Below, in pieces: positions 1 to 7,209 of a DNA stretch of 10,796 bases. Source of the DNA: JAZLIL01 sp045617405 (lineage in GTDB: Bacteria; Bacillota; Clostridia; Lachnospirales; Lachnospiraceae); NCBI GenBank assembly GCA_045617405.1, contig JAZLIL010000017.1, positions 1-10,796 of the forward strand. Reading direction: 5' to 3'. The notes under the pieces are model-generated. The model saw only the letters and a program-made list of their open reading frames with translations, was not told the origin of the DNA and made no database searches. Every line of letters starts with the position of its first letter. The stretch's first letter is position 1. The position numbers were made by a program, and so were the translations under genes.

Positions 1-2083
1 GGTCCATGACCTTTTCGGATTCCATATCGCGCTTTGTGTCCTCGATGGCGCGCAGCTGGTCGTCGGTCTCCTCGTAGGGGAACAGCTCCTCGAATTCACG
101 CTGCCAGACGGTGTCCTCGCAGAAGCGGTGTCCGGCCCGCATCTGGCGCTTTGCGTAGAGGTCGACAAGCTCCGTCGCGATCTCTTCGACGGCATGTCTG
201 ACCTTGGTCTTCGTCGTTTTCCACTCCGTGGAATTCAGTTTGTTGACCTTCGGCGGCTTGGCGTCGGCGCCGGCGTACTTCCGGACAGCGCCCATTGCCG
301 AGGCGAGGACATAAAGTGTACCGCCGCCCGCATATTCGACCTTGACGTAATCCTTCCTGACATGGTCAACGTCAATCTGCTCAATACCGCGGTAGATGCC
401 GATTCCGTAGGTCTCGTGCACAACATAATCTCCATATGAAAGCTCGGCAAAATCAGCTATCGTCCTGCCCGAGCAGGTCTTTTTCTTCTTCTTTTTCTTC
501 TCAGCGCCAAAGATGTCGCTCTCCGAAATCACGGCGAACTTAATGAAGGGATATTCAAATCCTCGCGAAATGCTCCCGTGCGCGGTCATGATTTCTCCGG
601 GGAGAAGCTCGCGGGAAAAGTGTGCCTTGGACGGTCCGGGCTTCGAAGAGGCGGATTCCCCGGTGGCGACCTGTCCGGGCTTCGGGCTGGCAGATTTCCC
701 GGTGGCGACCTGTCCGGGCTTCGGGCTGGCAGATTTTCCGGTGGCTCCTGATGAGTAGAAGGCCGTCAGCCCCCTCTCGCAAAGGTCCTTTGCGAGGCGT
801 TCGGCTCTCGATCTTGAGCCCGAGAGCAGTACGACTCGGTACCCCTGACGTTTCCAGGCCTCAAGCTCGTGAACGAGCATCTCAAAGTTTCCGTTATATG
901 AGTTAATGCTTCGAACAGACATGTCCATCGAAAGCCCCGCCTGAATCGGCGCGAACCTGTAGTCAAGCGCCGACAGCATAATGGGCGCTGCGCCCGCAAG
1001 CTTTGCAAGCACAGCCTCATGGCCGATAAACGACTCCGTCTGTTCGGGCAAAATGTATCCGTGTTCAAGCCTTCCGCGCATGCTCTGTGTAAATTCGCAG
1101 GAGACAGCCTCGCCCTTTTCGACGATACGGGCAGGTTCATCGAGAAATACATGAAGACCTGCTGCGGAGCATGAAATGACATTTTCAAAGAATGACACCG
1201 AATCCTTGCAGAAGAAGGTGATGTAGCTGTCGAGGTTTGCCGCACCACCGAGGTACTCAACATTTTCGCAGAATTCTTCAACAGTACGCGTGAGGTTGGT
1301 GGCCTCTGCAGGCTTCAGATCCTTCCGGAGGTCCTTTATATACTCATCGGCACGGACCTTCAGGTTGTGAATTCCGTTTAATCGCACGTCTTCCGTCGGG
1401 ATGATTTCTGCAGCGGGGTAGATGCGGACGCTGTCGAGTTTTTCCCGGGAGCGCTGGCTGTCAGGCTCGAAGGAGCGGATGGAGTCAATCTCGTCGCCCC
1501 AGAGCTCAATTCGGCAGGGAAGCTCCTCCGTGAGGCCGAAGATGTCGATGATTCCGCCGCGGACACTGAATTCGCCGGGCTTTTCGACCTGATCAACCCT
1601 GAAGTAGCCCAGATCGACAAGCTTCTTTGTAAATCCGGTAATGTCGAGCGAATCAGCTGCGCCGACCTCAAGGACGCGGTCTGAAACCATGCCGATAGGA
1701 GCAACCCTGTCCATCCCGCCGTCGATGGTCGTAACGATGGTGACGCGCTCGCCTTCGATGAGGCTTTTCATGACACGCAGACGCTCGGTAACCAGGACAT
1801 TTCCGCGGATATCGGCGCTATAAAAAATAACGTCCTTTGCCGGATAGTAAAGCACGTTTGATTCGTAAAGCGCGAGGTCACTGACAAGCTCCTTTGCCCG
1901 AAGGTCATTATGTGTGATCACAAGTCTGACGCGGCTCTCGTCCGCAAGTGCGGCGATAAGGTGGCTTTTCTGTGCATCGGTGCAGCCGGAGATTCTCACC
2001 GGGCAGGGAGATTTCCTGTAGGCTTCGCGCAGATTATTCAGTTCTGTATATGCCGTAAGCGGCGAAAAGAAAGTTGAATTCAT
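1..2083 (-). CDS. mfd: Transcription-repair coupling factor Mfd, N-terminal ~60% (runs off left edge)
   Basis: Mfd recognises RNA polymerase stalled at DNA lesions, displaces it with an ATP-driven translocase and recruits UvrA for nucleotide excision repair. The frame is open from an ATG at 2083 to the window edge, giving 694 residues of a family usually near 1150. Visible in order: a UvrB-like N-terminal region; the family segment RGGIIDIFGL; a variable D3-type region with a repeat insertion at residues 447-484; LPGEIMTAHGSISRGFEYP; a run of seven lysines (529-535); and the CarD-like RNA polymerase-interacting domain, with GDYVVHETYGIGIYRGI at 551-567. The window ends in FPYEETDDQLRAIEDTKRDM, just before the expected helicase Walker A motif, so the motor is outside the window. 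The start lies 6 bp after the pth stop, and AAGGA overlaps that stop, so translational coupling with pth is likely. The identity is secure; whether the gene is intact beyond the window cannot be seen. Confidence 0.96.
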   Translation of the reverse strand, partial: MNSTFFSPLTAYTELNNLREAYRKSPCPVRISGCTDAQKSHLIAALADESRVRLVITHNDLRAKELVSDLALYESNVLYYPAKDVIFYSADIRGNVLVTERLRVMKSLIEGERVTIVTTIDGGMDRVAPIGMVSDRVLEVGAADSLDITGFTKKLVDLGYFRVDQVEKPGEFSVRGGIIDIFGLTEELPCRIELWGDEIDSIRSFEPDSQRSREKLDSVRIYPAAEIIPTEDVRLNGIHNLKVRADEYIKDLRKDLKPAEATNLTRTVEEFCENVEYLGGAANLDSYITFFCKDSVSFFENVISCSAAGLHVFLDEPARIVEKGEAVSCEFTQSMRGRLEHGYILPEQTESFIGHEAVLAKLAGAAPIMLSALDYRFAPIQAGLSMDMSVRSINSYNGNFEMLVHELEAWKRQGYRVVLLSGSRSRAERLAKDLCERGLTAFYSSGATGKSASPKPGQVATGKSASPKPGQVATGESASSKPGPSKAHFSRELLPGEIMTAHGSISRGFEYPFIKFAVISESDIFGAEKKKKKKKTCSGRTIADFAELSYGDYVVHETYGIGIYRGIEQIDVDHVRKDYVKVEYAGGGTLYVLASAMGAVRKYAGADAKPPKVNKLNSTEWKTTKTKVRHAVEEIATELVDLYAKRQMRAGHRFCEDTVWQREFEELFPYEETDDQLRAIEDTKRDMESEKVMD
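633..745 (-). repeat. 39-bp in-frame tandem repeat inside mfd
   Basis: Two nearly identical 39-bp units (662-700 and 701-739) are flanked by a divergent copy at 633-661 and the start of another at 740-745. Each unit encodes ATGKSASPKPGQV or a close variant, at residues about 447-484 of Mfd. The repeat sits in the variable stretch between the end of a Rossmann-like element (AERLAKDLCERGLTAF) and the conserved LPGEIMTAHGSISRGF, a place where family members normally have only a short acidic or variable linker. Confidence 0.9.
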
Positions 2084-2089
2084 AGGTCC

Positions 2090-2944
2090 TTAAGTTGTCT
2101 CAGTTTTGCCGGGTGCCTCGCTTTTACCGGGTGCCTCGGTTTTGCCGGGTGCCCCGCTTTTGCCGGGTGCCTCGGTTTTGCCGGGTGCCTCGCTTTTGCC
2201 GGGTGTCTCGCTTTTGCCGGGTGTCTCGCTTTTACCGGGTGTTTCGCTTTTGCCGGGTGCCTCGCTTTTGCCGGGTGTGTCGGTTTTGCCGGGTGCCTCG
2301 CTTTTGTCGGGTGCCTCGCTTTTGCCGGGTGCCCCGCTTTTGCCGGGTGTCTCGGTTTTATCACTCTTCTGCTTCTTTTCCTTTTTGAAATTAAACTCAT
2401 TCATGGCGGCATCGGGGCCGTCTTTTATCATTTTGAGAACTGCCTTCGCGGCGCGATCCTCTGCCTCGGACATCTTATCACGGTCCTCACCTTCAAAATG
2501 ACCAAGGACAAAATCGACAAGATCCATCTGCGCGGGCTTTTCGCCTACGCCGACGCGCACACGCGAAAATTCCTCGGAACCGAGATGAAGAATTATGTTT
2601 TTCAGGCCGTTGTGCCCGCCGGCACTGCCTTTCTTGCGGATTCTCAGGTTTCCGACATCAAGATTGATATCGTCGCAGATGACGATGACATCTTCCGGAC
2701 TACAGTTGTAGTAATCAGCTGCAGCGCGAATACACTCTCCGCTGAGGTTCATATAGGTGAGGGGACAGAGAAGCATGATCTTCTCTCCCTCGTAGAAGCC
2801 AGTGGCGAGCTGACCTTTGAATTTCCGTACGGTAAGCGGCAGACCAAGCTCACGGGCAAGCCGGTCAATGACCTCAAAGCCCACGTTGTGCCGCGTCCCC
2901 GCATATTTATTTTCAGGGTTTCCCAAACCTGCAATGATTTTCAT
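2090..2944 (-). CDS. pth: Peptidyl-tRNA hydrolase with a long repetitive C-terminal tail
   Basis: Pth cleaves the ester bond of peptidyl-tRNAs that drop off ribosomes and so recycles tRNA in the cytoplasm. The first ~186 residues are a full bacterial Pth: GLGNPENKYAGTRHNVGFEV at 6-25 with catalytic His19, Asn66 in the LTYMNLSGE motif, Asp91 in CDDINLDVG, and Asn112 in GGHNGLKNI. I chose the ATG at 2944 rather than an in-frame start at 2977, because the Pth fold starts at MKIIAGLGN and a GGAG-like site precedes it; the longer form would overlap the upstream gene. After the core comes a Lys-rich linker (187-196) and 14 hexapeptide repeats (199-282), giving 284 residues against a usual ~185-210. 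It begins 1 bp after the deacetylase stop and ends 6 bp before mfd. The role of the tail is unknown. Confidence 0.96.
   Translation of the reverse strand: MKIIAGLGNPENKYAGTRHNVGFEVIDRLARELGLPLTVRKFKGQLATGFYEGEKIMLLCPLTYMNLSGECIRAAADYYNCSPEDVIVICDDINLDVGNLRIRKKGSAGGHNGLKNIILHLGSEEFSRVRVGVGEKPAQMDLVDFVLGHFEGEDRDKMSEAEDRAAKAVLKMIKDGPDAAMNEFNFKKEKKQKSDKTETPGKSGAPGKSEAPDKSEAPGKTDTPGKSEAPGKSETPGKSETPGKSETPGKSEAPGKTEAPGKSGAPGKTEAPGKSEAPGKTETT
2099..2350 (-). repeat. 18-bp minisatellite, 14 units, encoding the Pth tail
   Basis: Fourteen contiguous 18-bp units (252 bp) encode variants of (A/T)PGK(S/T)(E/G/D); one unit reads APDKSE. The units differ by a few point changes and there is no frame disruption. 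On the plus strand the unit looks like TTTTGCCGGGTGCCTCGC. Adding or losing whole units would change only the tail length. Confidence 0.95.
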
Positions 2945-2945
2945 A

Positions 2946-3989
2946 CTAATCTCCGTTTTCTGCTTTCGAGTACACATGGCCTGGCCTCAGGGTTTCGCCC
3001 TTCAGCTCGTAGAGCTCCGAAACCGTCACAAGCTCGTAGCCGTTCTCGATGAACCACGGGACAAGGACGCTGACGGCATCTGCCGTTGAATCGTAGAGGT
3101 CGTGCATCAGAATGACATTGCCGTCCTCTGCCTTGGAGCGGACGAGCTGCACGATAGCGTCACAGTTTCGCGATTTCCAGTCGAGCGAATCGAGCGACCA
3201 GCACACCGCCGGCATGGTCAGCATATCAAGTACTGTCCTGTCGTACTCGCCGTAAGGCGGGCGGAGCAGCACAACCTCGTCCTCCGGAAGATCACATACC
3301 TTTCTGATCAGTGCCTCGTTATCAAAAATCTCCTTCCTCATCCTGTCCTTCGAAAGCTTTGTAAGATGCGGATGATTTGAGGTGTGATTGGCAACCTCGC
3401 AATCAATTTCAAGCATTCGCTTCAGATGGTCTTTGTACGGAGAAATATTGTAGCCGACGGCGAAGAATGTCGCTCTTGCCCCGTATTCTTCAAGGGTGTC
3501 AAGGATTCTTTTCGTCGCCTTCTCCGAGGGGCCGTCATCAAAGGTCAGAGCAACATACTTCGGAGGCGCGGAAGGCTCTTCTTCTACAATGGTAGAAGAG
3601 TTGTCCTCGAAGTCGGACGGCATGTTCCCGGAATCCGTGGTGTCTCCCAAAGAGACATTACCCGGGGCAGCGTTCGAATCACTTCCGGGTAAAGATGCAT
3701 CAGGAGCGGCTGATGTGGATGCGCCGGGAGCGGCTGATACCGATGCGTCGGGGGCGGCATTGCCTGACTCGCTGCCCGTCAGGAATTCACCGGAGGCGGC
3801 GTTAGATGAGACGCCCACTTCACTGTCCTCCTTGATGCGGATGGCCAAATTTCCGCTTGCGGCCTTCGCAAGCGGAACCTGATATTCATTTTTGAAGGCA
3901 TAACCATAGGCGGCAATCAGGGCTACCCCGACTACCGCTGTTATGATCCAGATTATCCACGTAATGCGTGGCAAACGGAACTTCTTCAT
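2946..3989 (-). CDS. Membrane-anchored polysaccharide deacetylase (NodB-homology, CE4)
   Basis: This is a carbohydrate esterase family 4 enzyme, probably removing N-acetyl groups from peptidoglycan or another surface polysaccharide outside the membrane. At 347 residues it has a short basic N-terminus, one hydrophobic segment (about 11-32; signal anchor), an extracellular Ala/Ser/Pro/Asp-rich spacer (about 55-140) with octapeptide repeats, and a complete NodB domain. Motif 1 is TFDDG (149-153), motif 2 HTSNH (202-206, metal-binding His pair), motif 3 RPPYG (243-247), motif 4 SLDSLDWK (265-272) and motif 5 LMHD (294-297), so all catalytic and metal ligands expected of an active CE4 enzyme are present. 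The start has only a weak A-rich upstream region, but no other Met precedes the anchor. It follows glgD by 93 bp and precedes pth by 1 bp. The exact substrate cannot be read from sequence; PdaA-like sporulation enzymes and PgdA-like enzymes are both possible. Confidence 0.92.
   Translation of the reverse strand: MKKFRLPRITWIIWIITAVVGVALIAAYGYAFKNEYQVPLAKAASGNLAIRIKEDSEVGVSSNAASGEFLTGSESGNAAPDASVSAAPGASTSAAPDASLPGSDSNAAPGNVSLGDTTDSGNMPSDFEDNSSTIVEEEPSAPPKYVALTFDDGPSEKATKRILDTLEEYGARATFFAVGYNISPYKDHLKRMLEIDCEVANHTSNHPHLTKLSKDRMRKEIFDNEALIRKVCDLPEDEVVLLRPPYGEYDRTVLDMLTMPAVCWSLDSLDWKSRNCDAIVQLVRSKAEDGNVILMHDLYDSTADAVSVLVPWFIENGYELVTVSELYELKGETLRPGHVYSKAENGD
3690..3761 (-). repeat. 24-bp repeat encoding an Ala-Pro spacer in the deacetylase
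   Basis: Three 8-residue units, NAAPDASV, SAAPGAST and SAAPDASL (residues 77-100), lie in the linker between the membrane anchor and the catalytic domain. A further NAAPG occurs at 106-110. Spacers of this type are common in wall-spanning proteins; the DNA units are imperfect 24-mers. Confidence 0.8.
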
Positions 3990-4012
3990 TCTTTTTTCTT
4001 TCTTTCATTTCC

Positions 4013-4071
4013 CGCTTGTGACAAGAACAGTCGGTCACTCCGCTTCGCTTGTGACAAGAACAGTCGGTCAC
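4013..4071. repeat. Two exact 26-bp direct repeats between glgD and the deacetylase gene
   Basis: Identical 26-bp copies at 4013-4038 and 4046-4071 (33-bp period) fill most of the 93-bp gap between the glgD stop (4083) and the next start (3989). Each copy contains GTGAC and GTCAC as inverted arms around an 11-base centre, so each could form a small hairpin. There is no U-tract beside them, so I do not call a terminator. Confidence 0.9.
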
Positions 4072-4082
4072 ATCCGATGCGA

Positions 4083-5213
4083 CTACATGTGGAAGCGTTC
4101 GCTGTTCTCGACTACGATCCTGACTTCGCCGGGCTCGGCGCGATAAACGCCGTTAGGGCTCAGCGTGTCGCGGCTCTCAACGATGCAATTCTCGATGACG
4201 GTGTTGTCACCGATGTAGACGTCGTTCATAATAATCGAGTTTTTGATGACGCAGCCGTTGCCGACGTAAACATTGCGGAAGAGAACAGAATTCTCGACGG
4301 TACCGTTGATGATACTGCCGCTTGAAACGATGCTGTTCCTGACAACTGCCGAAGCGTTGTACTTTGCGGGCGGAAGGTCATCCTCCTTGCTGTAGACCTC
4401 GGGGTACTCCTTGAAGAAGTAGTGACGCACTTCAGGCTTAAGGAAGTCCATGTTGACATCGTAGTAGGACTGGATGGAGCTGATGTTGCGCCAATACCCT
4501 GTGTGCGTGTAGGCATAGAGCTTCTTGTCACCGATGTAACGGGTAACGATGTCCTTGACGAAATCGTAGCGTTCCTCGGAAATCGACTTCTCAACCATGT
4601 CGATAAGGGCACGGCGGCGAATGATGTAGATGCCGCAGGAAATCAGATTGATTCCCTCGGGCTGGTCAAAAGGCTTCTCGACAAAGCTCGTGATTCTCAT
4701 ATCCCCATCAACACCGACGAAGCCGTAGCGGCTCGGGTCGAGCTTTGCCTCGCCGATTGGCGAGCAGACAACTGTGATGTCGACCTTCTTCTGGATGTGG
4801 TACTCCATGATCTTGTCGAAGTCCATCTTATAAATAGCGTCACCGGAAGTGATGATGACATAGGGCTCATGGCTGTTCTTCAGATAGGACAGGTTCTGGT
4901 AGATTGAATCGGCGGTGCCGCGATACCAGAAGGAGTTGTCAACCGTAATCGTGGGTGTCAGGACAAAGAGTCCACCGCGCTTACGACCAAAATCCCACCA
5001 CTTTGATGAACTCAAATGGTTGTTCAGAGATCTTGAATTGTACTGAGTCAGCACAGCAACCTTCTCAACACGCGAGTTTGAGTAGCTTGACAATGCAAAA
5101 TCAACGCTTCTGAAGCTTCCTGCAACGGGCATTGCCGCAATCGCACGCTTCTTGGCGAGTTCCTTCATTCTGTTGTTCGTTCCTGCTGCAAGGACAATTC
5201 CAATCGCTTTCAT
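4083..5213 (-). CDS. glgD: GlgD, non-catalytic-type subunit of glucose-1-phosphate adenylyltransferase
   Basis: GlgD partners GlgC in Firmicute ADP-glucose pyrophosphorylase; in characterised GlgCD systems it raises GlgC activity and is itself poorly active or inactive. The 376-residue protein has a nucleotidyltransferase fold followed by a left-handed beta-helix of hexapeptide type (about residues 290-370). The N-terminal nucleotide-binding loop is degenerate: AAGTNNRM (9-16) replaces the GGQGSRL of the neighbouring GlgC. The equivalent of the GGDHIYKMDY motif is SGDAIYKMDF (123-132), which keeps Asp125 but loses the following His. FVEKP is retained at about 177-181. Its ATG overlaps the glgC stop by 4 bp, and an AAAGGTGG-like site lies inside the glgC end, indicating coupled, near-stoichiometric synthesis. 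The identity is firm; the non-catalytic role is inferred from family knowledge and the altered loop. Confidence 0.95.
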   Translation of the reverse strand: MKAIGIVLAAGTNNRMKELAKKRAIAAMPVAGSFRSVDFALSSYSNSRVEKVAVLTQYNSRSLNNHLSSSKWWDFGRKRGGLFVLTPTITVDNSFWYRGTADSIYQNLSYLKNSHEPYVIITSGDAIYKMDFDKIMEYHIQKKVDITVVCSPIGEAKLDPSRYGFVGVDGDMRITSFVEKPFDQPEGINLISCGIYIIRRRALIDMVEKSISEERYDFVKDIVTRYIGDKKLYAYTHTGYWRNISSIQSYYDVNMDFLKPEVRHYFFKEYPEVYSKEDDLPPAKYNASAVVRNSIVSSGSIINGTVENSVLFRNVYVGNGCVIKNSIIMNDVYIGDNTVIENCIVESRDTLSPNGVYRAEPGEVRIVVENSERFHM

Positions 5214-6484
5214 CTTGCCACACCACCTTTCTCAAGGCACTTGCCGCTCGGCAGGCATCCGTTTTCGTAATCCTGAGCGGTTGTCTTTCCGCAGATCATG
5301 GTGTTGCGTCCGACGTGGACGCCGTCCGGGATCTCGGAGAACTCCCCTACGGTGACAAGACCTTCGCAGTAGATGTTCGGATGCTCCTCATTGTCAATGT
5401 AGTCGCCTTCGCCGAGAACGCAGTTCTTTCCGATTTTTACGTTCTCTGCTATGATACCCTTCTCTATCCGGGTGCCCTCTCCTATCACGGTGCCGTTCAT
5501 AATAATGGAATCATGAACGTCGGCACCGGGACCGATGTAAACATCGGAGCCGACAACGCAGTTGAAGAGGTTTCCGTAAATCTCGCAGCCCTCGCCGACG
5601 ATGCAGCGACTGACGGTCGAGTCGCCCGAAATGTACTGTGGCTGAATAGACTGGGACTTTGTGTAAACCCTCCAGAACTCTTCATATAAATTAAATTCGG
5701 GAATGAGGTCGATGAGCTCCATGTTGGATTTCCAGTAGGAAGTGAGCGTTCCGACGTCCTTCCAGTAGCCGTTGAAGGTGTAGGCGTAGAGACCGCAGCC
5801 CTTGTCGTGAAGGTAAGGAATAACATGCTTGCCGAAGTCGCAGCCGGGCTGCTCAGAAAGTGCATTCAGTGCGTCACGAAGCACCGGCCACGAGAAAATG
5901 TAGATACCCATCGACGCGAGGTTGCTGTGCGGCTTCGCCGGCTTCTCCTCGAAATCGACAATTCTCTCGTTCTCGCCTGTGAGCACAAGTCCGAAACGGC
6001 TTGCCTCGTCCCATGGAACGGGGTAGGTCGCGATCGTAACATCAGCATTGTGCGCCTTATGAAAATCAAGCAGGATTTCGTAATCCATCTTGTAGATGTG
6101 GTCGCCGCCGAGGATCAGAACGTACTCGGGATTGTAGCTCTCGATGAAATTGATGTTCTGGTAGATTGCATTTGCCGTACCCGAATACCACTCTGCATTT
6201 CCGCTCTTCTCATAGGGAGGCAGAATGCAGACGCCACCGTAGCGGCGGTCGAGATCCCACGGAATACCAATGCCGATGTGGACATTGAGGCGAAGCGGCT
6301 GATACTGCGTCAATACGCCGACTGTGTCAACGCCCGAATTGATGCAGTTGCTAAGGGCAAAGTCAATAATCCTGAACTTTCCGCCGTAGCAGACAGCAGG
6401 TTTTGCAACGTCCGATGTCAGGATTCCCAGTCTTGAACCCTGGCCGCCTGCAAGGAGCATGGCAATCATCTCTTTACGAACCAT
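5210..6484 (-). CDS. glgC: Glucose-1-phosphate adenylyltransferase, catalytic subunit GlgC
   Basis: GlgC catalyses ATP + glucose-1-phosphate to ADP-glucose + PPi, the committed step of bacterial glycogen synthesis. At 424 residues it has family length. The signatures are intact: nucleotide loop LAGGQGSRLG (11-20), KPAVCYGGKFRIIDFALSNC (28-47), GGDHIYKMDY (126-135, Asp128 as metal/catalytic Asp), FEEKP (178-182, Lys181 at the glucose-1-phosphate site) and a C-terminal beta-helix of hexapeptide turns (about 290-390). The ATG at 6484 is preceded by a strong GGAGGT Shine-Dalgarno with a 5-nt spacer. A promoter lies about 70 bp upstream, so glgC-glgD starts its own transcription unit; whether it continues into the deacetylase-pth-mfd genes is open, as no terminator follows glgD. 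Glycogen synthase and branching enzyme genes are not in the window. Confidence 0.97.
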   Translation of the reverse strand: MVRKEMIAMLLAGGQGSRLGILTSDVAKPAVCYGGKFRIIDFALSNCINSGVDTVGVLTQYQPLRLNVHIGIGIPWDLDRRYGGVCILPPYEKSGNAEWYSGTANAIYQNINFIESYNPEYVLILGGDHIYKMDYEILLDFHKAHNADVTIATYPVPWDEASRFGLVLTGENERIVDFEEKPAKPHSNLASMGIYIFSWPVLRDALNALSEQPGCDFGKHVIPYLHDKGCGLYAYTFNGYWKDVGTLTSYWKSNMELIDLIPEFNLYEEFWRVYTKSQSIQPQYISGDSTVSRCIVGEGCEIYGNLFNCVVGSDVYIGPGADVHDSIIMNGTVIGEGTRIEKGIIAENVKIGKNCVLGEGDYIDNEEHPNIYCEGLVTVGEFSEIPDGVHVGRNTMICGKTTAQDYENGCLPSGKCLEKGGVAR

Positions 6485-6553
6485 TTTTTACCTCCGGAAT
6501 TGTATTTACTATAGAAAAACCTTCGATTTCACAATTATAGTGTCTTTTATGAT

Positions 6554-6582
6554 ATTATAGCACGGAGAAAGCGAAAACACAA
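6554..6582 (-). promoter_or_regulatory. Sigma-A-type promoter of glgCD
   Basis: On the minus strand TTGTGT (6577-6582) and a perfect TATAAT (6554-6559) are separated by exactly 17 bp, giving an expected transcript start near 6547 and a leader of about 63 nt. A second TATAAT at 6534-6539 has only TGCTAT at the matching -35 distance and is less likely. The assignment is from sequence match only. Confidence 0.7.
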
Positions 6583-6659
6583 CAAGAGATACACGAAAAC
6601 CGAGCCGCGCGAGGCGAAAAGGAGAGGGCAGCATTGAGGGTTTGATGTAAAATTGAAAA

Positions 6660-6694
6660 ACACAAAAATAGGAGCCTCATGAGACTCCTATTTT
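6660..6694 (-). terminator. Rho-independent terminator after the toxin-antitoxin remnant
   Basis: Two 15-base arms (6665-6679 and 6680-6694) are complementary with a single mismatch, forming a near-perfect hairpin of the type AAAATAGGAG...CTCCTATTTT. On the minus strand it is followed by a run of T (TTTTTGTGTTTTT). It lies 15 bp beyond the antitoxin stop and isolates the remnant from the glgCD promoter. The plus-strand side has only a short T run, so it is mainly a minus-strand terminator. Confidence 0.88.
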
Positions 6695-6709
6695 GACTGA
6701 ATACACTAT

Positions 6710-6898
6710 CTAATTTGCTAACTCTGCTTTCTCGCTTTGCCTCTTTAACAAAATTTCCCCTGAAGGCATTGGAGTCACTTCGCAAGTCCTAAATGTGGGC
6801 GCTGGCATTCCACTTACTTCGGCTACAGGAATATTTCCACGTTCAATGCTTACCGCCTGCAATAAGCCAGTCATTGTATCTTCGAAAAATGAACTCAT
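6710..6898 (-). CDS. Truncated antitoxin-like small protein (no HTH domain)
   Basis: This 62-residue ORF starts with MSSFFEDTMTGLLQAVSIER, which resembles the N-terminal part of XRE-type antitoxins encoded after RelE/HigB-like toxins in Firmicutes (a short helix, then a GNIP and MPAPTFR segment). Full antitoxins of this type continue for another 50-70 residues with a helix-turn-helix; here the sequence after MPAPTFR becomes unrelated (EVTPMPSGEILLKRQSEKAE) and stops. The ATG at 6898 has an excellent AAAGGAGG site at 6907-6914, inside the end of the toxin gene, with a 3-bp gap between toxin stop and antitoxin start. It may be translated, but as I read it lacks the DNA-binding part. The family comparison is from memory; a genuinely short antitoxin is possible. 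Confidence 0.5.
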   Translation of the reverse strand: MSSFFEDTMTGLLQAVSIERGNIPVAEVSGMPAPTFRTCEVTPMPSGEILLKRQSEKAELAN

Positions 6899-6901
6899 AA
6901 T

Positions 6902-7209
6902 TTATTCCTCCTTTAGAATTTTGATAATTGCTGCTATAGCTTTTTTCTCATCCTCACTCAAATCATCTTTTTCATTTTTAGCATATACATTGATTAGATG
7001 AATTTTTTCTTTAACTTCTATATCAACGTACACAACTCGCGCCCCGCCACGTTTCCCGTGGTCACTACACGAAACACGAATTTTCCTTAACCCTCCAGTT
7101 CCAACTATCACATCTCCAGTCTTTGGATTTTTTAACAAGTCTTTTTGTAGAAGGATTAATTCTTCATCTGATTTAAGATAATCGCAATTAGTTTTTTAGT
7201 TGTAGGTGT
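6902..7209 (-). pseudogene. Degenerate RelE/HigB-like toxin gene (5' truncated, frameshifted)
   Basis: The intact stretch from 7183 downstream encodes DYLKSDEELILLQKDLL, then NPKTGDVIVGTGGLRKIRV, KRGGARVVYVDIEV and IHLINVYAKNEKDDLSEDE. This is the expected order for the C-terminal ~90 residues of a RelE/HigB-type ribosome-dependent mRNA interferase: GDVI.GTGGLRK, GKRGG.RV.Y, YAKNEK.DLS..E. No ATG or GTG opens this frame; the only candidate is a TTG at 7138 with no ribosome site, inside the conserved region. Upstream, codons reading TPTTKKLIA (7209-7183) fit the family's N-terminus (ETPxFTKLIADYL) but lie one base out of frame, and a TAA at 7210-7212 directly precedes them. I infer a one-base deletion near 7183 and loss of the start. 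The gene sits behind a strong promoter and directly before an antitoxin remnant. Confidence 0.65.
6907..6914 (-). promoter_or_regulatory. Strong Shine-Dalgarno of the antitoxin remnant
   Basis: AAAGGAGG lies 8 nt before the ATG at 6898 and within the last codons of the toxin frame. It fixes the antitoxin start and implies that antitoxin synthesis did not depend on toxin translation. Confidence 0.75.

Noticed and set aside
2099..2350. CRISPR-like array
   Set aside because: Units of 18 bp are contiguous without unique spacers and encode a protein tail in frame.
2095..2501. Plus-strand ORFs across the pth tail, with repeats such as FCRVPR and LLPGAS
   Set aside because: They are antisense readings of the 18-bp array. 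The array has triplet periodicity and no stops in several frames, and these ORFs lack ribosome sites and recognisable domains, while the opposite strand encodes intact Pth.
2945..2977. Longer pth start at 2977
   Set aside because: It would overlap the deacetylase coding end, and the conserved Pth fold begins at the Met at 2944.
4013..4071. Intrinsic terminator between glgD and the deacetylase gene
   Set aside because: The hairpin arms are only 5 bp with an 11-base centre and no T tract follows on either strand.
5807..6436. Long plus-strand ORF of 209 codons opposite glgC, and similar ORFs opposite glgD, prs, dnaI and mfd
   Set aside because: They are shadows of well-supported minus-strand genes with no domain, start signal or promoter of their own.
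6534..6539. Second TATAAT upstream of glgC
   Set aside because: The matching -35 position reads TGCTAT, much weaker than the TTGTGT-17-TATAAT pair further upstream; it was not called separately.
7136..7138. TTG start giving a 78-residue toxin protein
   Set aside because: It lacks a ribosome site and lies inside the conserved region, because family-like sequence continues in frame upstream to 7183.
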